From: Amnibacterium endophyticum
GTDB taxonomy: Bacteria; Actinomycetota; Actinomycetes; Actinomycetales; Microbacteriaceae
DNA length: 64,000 nt
Direction: 5' to 3'
Assembly (NCBI RefSeq): GCF_042680685.1
Contig: NZ_JBHUEA010000018.1
Span: 1 to 64,000 of the forward strand
A program made the position numbers and the translations under genes. Below the pieces are notes generated by a model. It ran no database searches, was not told the DNA's origin, and saw only the letters and a list, made by a program, of their open reading frames with translations. This document shows, piece after piece, positions 57,732 to 64,000 of this stretch. Within the stretch, counting starts at the first letter, position 1; every line of letters starts with the position of its first letter.

Positions 57732-59393
57732 ATGTGGGGCTTGGCTGCGATATCGGCGTACGAGACAGCGGCGGGGAAGCGGTACCGGGTCCGGTACCGG
57801 AAGCCGGATCGCTCGCAGACGGACAAGCGCGGATTCCGCACGAAGCGGGAGGCAGAGCTGTTCCTCGCTTCGGTGCAGGTGGCGATGGCCCGTGGAGAGT
57901 TCGTCGACGCGACGGCCGCGCGCGAGACGATCGGCGTACTCGGGGCGGCGTGGCTGCGCTTCCAGACCCACCTCAAACCCTCGTCCGTCCGGCCCGTCGA
58001 GATCGCGTGGCGGCTCTACGTCGAGCCGCGGTGGGGCACCACGCCCGTGTCGGCCGTCCGGTACAGCGACGTGCAGGAGTGGGTCGCCGAGATCAGCACG
58101 GATCGCAGCGCGACGACCGTGATGCGCGCGCATGGCGTGCTCGCGTCGATCCTCGACGTCGCCGCTCGAGATCGGCGGATCTCGTCGAACCCGGCTCGCG
58201 GCGTGAAGATGCCACGGAAGGGGAAGAAGGCGCACATGTACCTGACCCACGAGCAGGTGAGCGACCTCGCGCTGGAGTGCGGGGACAAGCGCACGTTCGT
58301 TCTGGTGCTCGCGTACTGCGGACTCCGCTGGGGCGAAGCGGTCGGTTTGCGGGTGCAGGACATCGATCTCGGTCGACGGCGTATCAACGTGACGGTGAAC
58401 GCGGTCGAGGTCGCTGATCGGATCGAGGTGGGCACGCCGAAGACCCACAAGCGCCGCGCGGTGCCGTTCCCCGCGTTGCTCGGCCCCGCGCTCATGGCGC
58501 AATGCGCCGGCAAGAGCGCCGAGCAGCTCGTCTTCACCGCCGAGGACGGCGGCTACCTCCGGCGCACCCGGACGGACGAGTCGAGCCGAGGCTGGTTCAG
58601 TCAGGCGGTCCGCCGGGCTGGCATCCCACGGATGACCCCACACGATCTCCGGCACACCGCCGCGAGCCTCGCGATCCAGTCCGGCGCGAACGTGAAGGCG
58701 GTCCAGCGGATGCTCGGGCACGCCTCCGCGGCGATGACCCTCGATGTCTACGCCGACCTGTTCGACGACGACCTCGACCTAGTGGCGGGGCGGCTTAATG
58801 AGGGATTGGCTCGCACAAGTGTGGGCAAAGTGTGGGCAGACCGCGCACCTGAGAAAAGTCTGAACCCCCTCGATCCTCGAAGTTCCGGGGATCGCGGGGG
58901 TTCAGTACTGGCGGTGGCGGTGGGATTTGAACCCACGGATGGCTTGCACCATCACATGTTTTCGAGACATGCTCCTTCGGCCGCTCGGACACGCCACCGG
59001 GATCGATTGTACGGGGTCCTGCGCAGCGGCTCATGCAGGACATCCGCGCTGCGTCGATGCGGCGCGACGAATCGGTGCCGGTGCGGTCGTCAGGTGCAGT
59101 TGCGGCGCACCGCGGCACCGCAACTGCACCTGACGACCGCATCTCGCTCGCGCGGGCGGGCGAGCGGACGAGCAGCGGCCGCGCGGCGGTCGACGCCGGT
59201 GTCGGAGGGCGCACATATCTTCGAGCCATGCCGGCCTCCCGCTCCCGCCCCGCCTCCCCCGGCTTCCGCTGCGCCGAGTGCGGCTGGCGGACGGCCAAGT
59301 GGGTCGGCCGCTGCGCCGAGTGCCAGGGCTGGGGCACGGTGCAGGAGGCGGAGGCGGCCGTCGGCCGCGTGCAGGCGGCGGTCGTGCCGCTGA
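57732..59393 (+). CDS. int: Tyrosine-type site-specific integrase, reading through attR
   Basis: A tyrosine recombinase that inserts and excises the island. Catalytic residues: Arg199 (GLRWGE), Lys in TPKTHKRR, His304/Arg307 (HDLRH), His330 (LGHAS) and Tyr340. An SAM-like N-terminal core-binding domain precedes. The recognised protein ends near residue 393, but the frame continues through attR and antisense through tRNA-Ser to 59393 (553 aa). In the excised circle the frame would stop after 28 codons past the attachment core start (421 aa). A downstream TTG at 57741 is an alternative start, better spaced from GAGGGG. Confidence 0.9.
   Translation: MWGLAAISAYETAAGKRYRVRYRKPDRSQTDKRGFRTKREAELFLASVQVAMARGEFVDATAARETIGVLGAAWLRFQTHLKPSSVRPVEIAWRLYVEPRWGTTPVSAVRYSDVQEWVAEISTDRSATTVMRAHGVLASILDVAARDRRISSNPARGVKMPRKGKKAHMYLTHEQVSDLALECGDKRTFVLVLAYCGLRWGEAVGLRVQDIDLGRRRINVTVNAVEVADRIEVGTPKTHKRRAVPFPALLGPALMAQCAGKSAEQLVFTAEDGGYLRRTRTDESSRGWFSQAVRRAGIPRMTPHDLRHTAASLAIQSGANVKAVQRMLGHASAAMTLDVYADLFDDDLDLVAGRLNEGLARTSVGKVWADRAPEKSLNPLDPRSSGDRGGSVLAVAVGFEPTDGLHHHMFSRHAPSAARTRHRDRLYGVLRSGSCRTSALRRCGATNRCRCGRQVQLRRTAAPQLHLTTASRSRGRASGRAAAARRSTPVSEGAHIFEPCRPPAPAPPPPASAAPSAAGGRPSGSAAAPSARAGARCRRRRRPSAACRRRSCR
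58820..58838. repeat. Right paired TGTGGGCA arm-type sites
   Basis: TGTGGGCA at 58820-58827 and 58831-58838, 11 bp apart, same spacing and orientation as the left pair. Lies within the integrase reading frame, 72 bp inside attR. Confidence 0.7.
58860..58905 (-). terminator. Hairpin terminator of tRNA-Ser, island copy
   Basis: CTGAACCCCC (58860-58869) pairs with GGGGGTTCAG (58896-58905), with further TCGATCC/GGGATCG-like pairing inside. It replaces the ancestral terminator left at 53713-53756. Confidence 0.8.
58909..58998 (-). tRNA. tRNA-Ser(CGA)
   Basis: Minus strand, 90 nt including encoded CCA. Acceptor stem GGTGGCG/CGCCACC, discriminator G, T-arm GTGGGTTCAAATCCCAC, anticodon loop CTCGAAA (anticodon CGA), and a long variable arm typical of serine tRNAs. 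It is the island integration site; its 3' end is duplicated at 53762. Confidence 0.97.
58911..58932. other. attR: 22-bp core inside the tRNA-Ser 3' end
   Basis: Identical to 53762-53783. Together with attL it frames the island; crossover within it rebuilds the tRNA on insertion. Confidence 0.88.
59082..59141. repeat. Perfect inverted repeat, 24-bp arms, 12-nt loop
   Basis: 59082-59105 (TGCGGTCGTCAGGTGCAG...) and 59118-59141 are exact reverse complements, between tRNA-Ser and radA. No T-tract follows. Confidence 0.92.
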
Positions 59394-60559
59394 CGCGTCG
59401 CGCCACCCCCATCGGCGAGGTGCCGCTCGACTCGGTCGCGCGGCGACCGACGGGCGAGGGCGAGCTCGACCGCGTGCTCGGCGGCGGGGTCGTGCCGGGC
59501 TCGGTGATCCTGCTGTCCGGCGAGCCGGGCGTCGGCAAGAGCACGCTGCTGCTCGCCGTCGCGGCGCACGTCGCCGCCGCGGGCGCCCGCGTGCTCTACA
59601 TCAGCGCCGAGGAGTCGCCCGGCCAGGTGCGGCTGCGTGCCGAGCGCACCGGCGCCCTCTCCCCCACGCTCTACCTCTCTGCGGAGACCGACCTCGCCGT
59701 CGTGCTCGGCCAGATCGACCAGGTGGAGCCGGACCTCGTCATCGTCGACTCCGTGCAGACCGTGTCGTCGGCGGAGACGACCGGCTTCGCGGGCGGTCCG
59801 GGGCAGGTGCGGGAGGTCGCGGCGTCGCTGACCCGCGTCGCGAAGGAGCGGAACGTCCCCGTGCTGCTCGTCGGGCACGTCACGAAGGACGGGCAGATCG
59901 CCGGGCCGCGCGTGCTCGAGCACCTCGTCGACGTCGTCTGCCACTTCGAGGGGGATCGCGGCACGCCGCTGCGATTCGTCCGCGCGATCAAGAACCGCTT
60001 CGGTCCGACGGACGAGGTCGGCTGCTTCGAGATGTCGGGAGAGGGCATCGCCGGGGTGGCCGACCCGAGCGGTCTGTTCCTCTCCCGGGCCATCGGCACG
60101 GAGGCCGGCACCTGCGTCACGCTGGCGCTCGAGGGCCGACGTGCGATCCCGGTCGAGGTGCAGGCGCTCGTCGTGAAGACGAGCGCGCCGTCACCGCGCC
60201 GCGTCGTGAACGGCGTGGACAGCAGCCGCGTGGCGATGCTGCTCGCCGTGCTGCAGCGGCACGGCGGGGTCGACCTGTCGCAGCACGACGTCTACGTGTC
60301 CACGGTCGGCGGGGTGCGGCTGACCGAGCCGGCGACCGACCTCGCCATCGCGCTCGCGCTCGGCTCCGCGACCACGCAGGTGCCGATCCGCGGCGACATC
60401 GCGGTGTGCGGCGAGATCAGCCTCGCCGGCGAGATCCGGCCCATCGTCCAGGCGGCGCGTCGGGAGTCGGAGGCGAAGCGCCTCGGCTTCGGCACGCTGC
60501 TCGGGCCCGACCTCGCCACGCTGCGCGACGCGATCATCGCGGCCATCGCGCCGCGCTGA
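59228..60559 (+). CDS. radA: DNA repair protein RadA
   Basis: A 443-aa RadA/Sms ATPase for branch migration in recombination. The N-terminal zinc finger Cys are at 15, 18, 29 and 32. Walker A (GEPGVGKS) is at 98-105, and the RadA-specific KNRFG motif is present (AIKNRFGPTDEVG). The C-terminal Lon-protease-like domain lacks a catalytic Ser-Lys pair, as usual. ATG at 59228; an upstream frame overlaps the inverted repeat. Confidence 0.96.
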   Translation: MPASRSRPASPGFRCAECGWRTAKWVGRCAECQGWGTVQEAEAAVGRVQAAVVPLTRRATPIGEVPLDSVARRPTGEGELDRVLGGGVVPGSVILLSGEPGVGKSTLLLAVAAHVAAAGARVLYISAEESPGQVRLRAERTGALSPTLYLSAETDLAVVLGQIDQVEPDLVIVDSVQTVSSAETTGFAGGPGQVREVAASLTRVAKERNVPVLLVGHVTKDGQIAGPRVLEHLVDVVCHFEGDRGTPLRFVRAIKNRFGPTDEVGCFEMSGEGIAGVADPSGLFLSRAIGTEAGTCVTLALEGRRAIPVEVQALVVKTSAPSPRRVVNGVDSSRVAMLLAVLQRHGGVDLSQHDVYVSTVGGVRLTEPATDLAIALALGSATTQVPIRGDIAVCGEISLAGEIRPIVQAARRESEAKRLGFGTLLGPDLATLRDAIIAAIAPR

Positions 60560-60580
60560 TCCGCTTCCGCGAGCCGGGGT

Positions 60581-60614
60581 GGTCTCGAGGCTCCTCCGTC
60601 GCACCTCGACCAGC
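60581..60614. repeat. Degenerate copy of the dispersed palindromic repeat
   Basis: GGTCTCGAGGCTC...GCACCTCGACCAGC, the inverted form of the copies at 37689-37777, with internal changes. Lies between radA and the GH65 gene. Confidence 0.75.
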
Positions 60615-60658
60615 GGTACGGCGCGACCGGCGGGGCGGGCGGGCGGCGGCCGCGGGGG

Positions 60659-63130
60659 CTAGAGGTCCTCGTCCGGGTCCCAGTCCGGGACGATCGGGAT
60701 GCTCGCGGTCATCAGCGAGCCGTCGTCGCGGCGGGTCTGCGCGAACTGCGCCACGGTCGGCCTGCCCGGCAGGTCGGGGCCCTGGCCCACCAGCGGCACC
60801 CGCAGCACCGCGTCGCGCGTGGCCGTGTGCCGCTCGCCACGGACCGCGAGGTCGACGTCGTCGCCCGCCAGCACCTCGATCGCCAGCACGTCCGCCCGCA
60901 CCGTGACGAGCAGCCGGCTGCCCTGCCAGCGGATGCGGAAGCGCAGCTCGGGCCAGTCGGCCGGCAGCCGCGGGTCGAAGGTCAGGTGACCGCCGCCGTC
61001 TCGCATCCCGCCGAACCCGTAGACAAGCGCGCTCCACACGCCGCCGGTCGAGGCGACGTGCACGCCGTCGCTGGCGTTGCTGTGCAGGTCGTCGAGGTCC
61101 ACGAAGAGGGCGTGGTCGAAGTACTCCATCGCCAGCTCGCGGTACCCGATCTCCGCCGCGATGATCGACTGCACCACCGCGGACAGGGTCGAGTCGCCGG
61201 TCGTCAGCGGGTCGTAGTAGTCGAAGTCGCTGCGCTTCATCTCGTCCGAGAACTCGTCCGACAGCAGGAACAGCGCGAGCACGACGTCCGCCTGCTTCAG
61301 CACCTGGAAGCGGTAGATGACGAGCGGGTGGAAGTGCAGCAGCAGCGGCAGCTTGTCCTTCGGCGTGTTCTCGAGGTCCCAGACCTCGCGGTCGAGGAAG
61401 TGCGCGTCCTGCGGGTGGATGTCGAACGCCTTCGAGTACGGCACCACCATGGCCTCGGCGGCGCGCTCCCACTCGCCGATCTCCGACTCGTCGAAGCCGA
61501 CGCGGTCGACCATGCGGGCGTACGCCTCGGGGAACTGGTCCGCGACGATCCGCACGCTCTCCGCGGCGTACCGCAGGTTGAAGCGGGCCATCACGTTCGT
61601 GAACAGGTTGTCGTTCACGACTGTCGTGTACTCGTCCGGGCCGGTCACCCCGTGGATGTGGAACGAGGTGCCGTGCGTGCGCCGCCAGAAGCCGAGGGTC
61701 GTCCAGAGCCGGGCGGTCTCCACGACGATGTCGATGGCGCCGCGCGCCAGGTAGTCGGTGTCGCCCGTCGCCCGCACGTACTTCGCGACGGCGTAGGTGA
61801 CGTCGGCGTTGATGTGGTACTGCGCGGTACCCGCGGCGTAGTAGGCGCTGGCCTCCTCGCCGCTGATGGTGCGCCACGGGAAGAGGGCGCCGCCCTCGTT
61901 GAGCTGCCGCGCCCGCCGCCTCGCGGCGGGCAGCATCCGCTCGCGCATCTTCAGCGCGTTGCGGGCGAACAGCGGCGAGGTGTACGTGAGGAAGGGCATC
62001 ACGTAGATCTCGGTGTCCCAGAAGTAGTGGCCGCTGTAGCCGCTGCCGGTGACGCCCTTCGCGGGCACGCCGAGGGAGTCCGCGCGCGCCGATGCCTGGG
62101 CGAGCATGAACAGGTTCCAGCGGATCGCCTGCTGCGTGGCGGGCTGCCCCGGCACCTCGACGTCGCTGCGGTCCCAGTAGGCGTCGAGCCATTCGCGCTG
62201 CAGGGCGTACTGCTCCTCGACGCCGTTCTCGAGCACGCGATCGAGCAGCCGCTGGCCGCGGTCGATCAGCTCGCGCGGGGGCACTGAGCGCGAGGAGTGG
62301 TAGGCCGCGATCTTCGTGATCTTCACCGGGACACCCGCCCGCGCGCGCACCTGGTAGACGTTCTTCGCGATGTCGGGGCTGATCGAGGCGCGGCGCTGCA
62401 CCTCGTTCTCGGTCTCGATCACGTGGTCGACCATCACCGACAGCGTCATGTGGGAGTGCGTCACCCGGTAGCTGAGCACGCTGCGGTCCTCGTGCTGCCA
62501 GTGCTCCACCGGCTGCAGCACCCGCTCCGCGAGCCGCTCCGCCCGGCGCGGGTCGAACCCGCCGGCCCCGCTCTGGGAGGTGCGGCCGAACTCGTCCTCG
62601 CCGTCCTGGCGGTTCAGGACCTGGCTGGAGACGACGACCGTCGCGTTCGCGTTCTCGACGACGACCTCGAAGCTCATCACCGCGAGGTGGCGCTCGACGA
62701 AGGACACCATGCGGGTCGACTTCACCCGCACCCGCTTGCCCGACGGCGTGAGCCAGAGGAGCTCGCGCCGCAGCACGCCGTCGCGGAAGTCGAGCTCGCG
62801 CTCGAAGGTGAGCAGCTCGGCGATGTCGAGCACGAGCGGCTCGTCGTCGACGTAGAGCCGCAGCACCTTGGTGTCGGGCACGTTGACGATGGTCTGGCCG
62901 ACCTCCGCGAAGCCGTACGCCTGCTCCGCGTGCCGGATCGGCCACACCTCGTGGAACCCGTTGATGAAGGTGCCGTGCTCGTGCGCGTTGCGGCCCTCGG
63001 AGCTGTTGCCGCGCATGCCGAGGTAGCCGTTCGCGACGGTGAAGATCGTCTCGCTGAGGCCCAGCTTCTCCTCGGAGTAAATGCGCTCGACGAGCTTCCA
63101 CTCGTCGACGGGGAAGCGGTCGCGGTCCAT
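60659..63130 (-). CDS. GH65 disaccharide phosphorylase/hydrolase (maltose, trehalose or kojibiose type)
   Basis: An 823-aa glycoside hydrolase family 65 protein. Residues 20-60 (SETIFTVANGYLGMRGNSSEG) and 490-500 (HGVTGPDEYTTVVNDN, with the catalytic acid Glu) are hallmark sequences. These enzymes phosphorolyse alpha-glucobioses to beta-glucose-1-phosphate. The start ATG shares one base with the stop of the beta-phosphoglucomutase-like gene upstream, a pair found for this pathway widely. The exact disaccharide is not determinable by sequence reading. Confidence 0.94.
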   Translation of the reverse strand: MDRDRFPVDEWKLVERIYSEEKLGLSETIFTVANGYLGMRGNSSEGRNAHEHGTFINGFHEVWPIRHAEQAYGFAEVGQTIVNVPDTKVLRLYVDDEPLVLDIAELLTFERELDFRDGVLRRELLWLTPSGKRVRVKSTRMVSFVERHLAVMSFEVVVENANATVVVSSQVLNRQDGEDEFGRTSQSGAGGFDPRRAERLAERVLQPVEHWQHEDRSVLSYRVTHSHMTLSVMVDHVIETENEVQRRASISPDIAKNVYQVRARAGVPVKITKIAAYHSSRSVPPRELIDRGQRLLDRVLENGVEEQYALQREWLDAYWDRSDVEVPGQPATQQAIRWNLFMLAQASARADSLGVPAKGVTGSGYSGHYFWDTEIYVMPFLTYTSPLFARNALKMRERMLPAARRRARQLNEGGALFPWRTISGEEASAYYAAGTAQYHINADVTYAVAKYVRATGDTDYLARGAIDIVVETARLWTTLGFWRRTHGTSFHIHGVTGPDEYTTVVNDNLFTNVMARFNLRYAAESVRIVADQFPEAYARMVDRVGFDESEIGEWERAAEAMVVPYSKAFDIHPQDAHFLDREVWDLENTPKDKLPLLLHFHPLVIYRFQVLKQADVVLALFLLSDEFSDEMKRSDFDYYDPLTTGDSTLSAVVQSIIAAEIGYRELAMEYFDHALFVDLDDLHSNASDGVHVASTGGVWSALVYGFGGMRDGGGHLTFDPRLPADWPELRFRIRWQGSRLLVTVRADVLAIEVLAGDDVDLAVRGERHTATRDAVLRVPLVGQGPDLPGRPTVAQFAQTRRDDGSLMTASIPIVPDWDPDEDL

Positions 63131-63882
63131 CAGACGTGTGCCCCTTCGTCGGACGCGGTCAGCAGCTCGGCGAGGTCCTGCACGACCAGCCCGGCACCCG
63201 CACCGGAGAGCTCGTCCGCCCCGACGCCGCGGTCGACGCCGACCACCAGGCCGAAGCCGCCGGCGGCGCCGGCCTGCACGCCGGAGATCGCGTCCTCGAC
63301 CACCACGGCGCGGGCGGGCTCGACGTGCAGTCGGCGCGCGCCCTCCAGGAAGATGTCGGGCCGCGGCTTGCCGGGCAGCCCCTGCTCCGCCGCCACGACG
63401 CCGTCGACGACGACGGGGAACCGGTCGGCGAGGTTCGCGGCGGCGAGCACCCCGACCGCGTTCTTCGAGCTCGAGACGATCGCGACCGGCGTGCCTGCCG
63501 CGCCGAGCCGGTCGAGCACGGCGAGCGTGCCGGGGTAGGCCGCGATGCCCTCCTGCTCGAGCAGCGCGGAGAAGACCGCGTTCTTGCGGTTGCCGATGCC
63601 GCAGACGGTGTCGGCGTCGTCCGCGTCCTCGGGCGAGCCCCACGGCAGGTCGATGCCGCGCGACTCGAGCAGCGCGGCGACGCCCTCGTAGCGGGGCCGG
63701 CCGTCGAGGTGCTGGAAGTAGTCGTCCTCCGTGTACCCGGGGGTGACGTCGCGCTCGTCGAACAGGTCCTGGAAGGTCCGCTTCCACGCCCGCATGTGCA
63801 CCTCGGCGGTCGGGGTGACCACGCCGTCGAGATCGAACAGGACGGCGGAGGCGTCGAAGAACGCCAGGCGGTGATCGCTCAC
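63130..63882 (-). CDS. pgmB: HAD hydrolase, beta-phosphoglucomutase-like
   Basis: A 250-aa HAD-IA protein. Nucleophile Asp17 and acid/base Asp19 are in FDLDGVV; SSSKN, GKPRPD and VEDAISG form the other motifs. In this arrangement it converts beta-glucose-1-phosphate, made by the GH65 enzyme, to glucose-6-phosphate. Start GTG at 63882 after GGGAG. The first gene of the pair, near the right edge of the window. Confidence 0.9.
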   Translation of the reverse strand: MSDHRLAFFDASAVLFDLDGVVTPTAEVHMRAWKRTFQDLFDERDVTPGYTEDDYFQHLDGRPRYEGVAALLESRGIDLPWGSPEDADDADTVCGIGNRKNAVFSALLEQEGIAAYPGTLAVLDRLGAAGTPVAIVSSSKNAVGVLAAANLADRFPVVVDGVVAAEQGLPGKPRPDIFLEGARRLHVEPARAVVVEDAISGVQAGAAGGFGLVVGVDRGVGADELSGAGAGLVVQDLAELLTASDEGAHV

Positions 63883-64000
63883 GCCACTCCCTGCCTCGAC
63901 AGCGGTACCCGGTGCACCAGCGGGGCGGCCCGCTGCAGGCCGCGCGTGCAGCCTAATCGGACGACGGGCGTCCAGCGCCTGCCTGCAGCACCTTGAGCAT

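Larger units (their letters stand above)
53762..58932. mobile_element. 5.2-kb genomic island integrated in tRNA-Ser(CGA)
   Basis: Bounded by a 22-bp direct repeat, with a tyrosine integrase next to the intact tRNA, paired TGTGGGCA sites near both ends, and visibly lower GC than the flanks. Cargo is a two-component system and an unknown gene. No replication, conjugation or phage structural gene is present, so it would need a helper for transfer or is a decayed element. Confidence 0.88.

Noticed and set aside
58933..59393. C-terminal 150 residues of the integrase frame as a real domain
   Set aside because: They come from antisense tRNA-Ser, the hairpin and an out-of-frame part of radA; the excised-form stop shows they arise only from integration.

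Overview
The window is very high-GC DNA with the gene content and protein sequences of a motile actinobacterium, most like the family Microbacteriaceae. The RpoB and RpoC sequences, GTG/TTG starts, tightly overlapping ATGA/TGATG junctions, a Lhr-type helicase beside a Nei-type glycosylase, and actinobacterial FliD/FlgK/FliC proteins all fit. The genus cannot be fixed from sequence reading alone.

Layout. (1) 1-16.3 kb is a flagellar regulon. One minus-strand operon encodes the basal body and export ATPase (flgB, flgC, fliE, fliF, fliG, fliH, fliI, fliJ, a NlpC/P60 hydrolase, and a fliK-like gene cut by the left edge). A second minus-strand block holds fliA, fliC, fliD, fliS and a FliT-like gene. 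A plus-strand operon carries flgN-flgK-flgL-fliW. FliC and flgN share a sigma-28-like promoter (TTAC, 15 nt, GCCGAYAG), so FliA probably drives the late genes. (2) 16.3-17.9 kb has two unrecognised genes. (3) 18.2-25.6 kb is rpoC and rpoB (minus strand). (4) 26-31.4 kb holds small housekeeping or accessory genes: a spermidine-synthase-like protein, SprT-like, SDR, DUF427, a frameshifted phosphotransferase, a SRPBCC-like protein, a membrane protein and a Nudix-like protein. (5) 31.4-39 kb has an esterase, lhr, a nei-type glycosylase, YbaK and a GDSL hydrolase. (6) 39-42.6 kb is the methylcitrate operon prpD-prpB-prpC, divergent from msrA. (7) 43.5-52.3 kb is a sugar-acid locus: SDR, RbsA/B/C-type ABC transporter, DUF1537 kinase, Asp/Glu-racemase-like protein, 3-hydroxyacid-type dehydrogenase and a divergent FadR-type GntR regulator. 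(8) 52.3-53.6 kb has an adenosine-deaminase-family gene and a tiny Cys-rich ORF. (9) 53.76-58.93 kb is a small integrated island bounded by a 22-bp direct repeat of the 3' end of tRNA-Ser(CGA). It carries a two-component system, an unknown protein, a large composite inverted repeat and a tyrosine integrase. (10) 59.2-63.9 kb has radA and a GH65 phosphorylase / beta-phosphoglucomutase-like pair.

Most interesting points. The integrase ORF has no stop inside the integrated island: it reads through attR and antisense through tRNA-Ser. Joining the two att copies in silico gives a stop 24 bp-scale distance beyond the crossover, so the protein C-terminus should differ between integrated and excised forms. 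The sugar-acid locus has a dehydrogenase and DUF1537 kinase but no recognisable OtnI isomerase or OtnC decarboxylase; a single-Cys racemase-superfamily protein overlaps the kinase and could supply a missing step. Intergenic regions also hold several long perfect hairpins, a 73-bp tandem hairpin array, and a dispersed palindromic repeat family.
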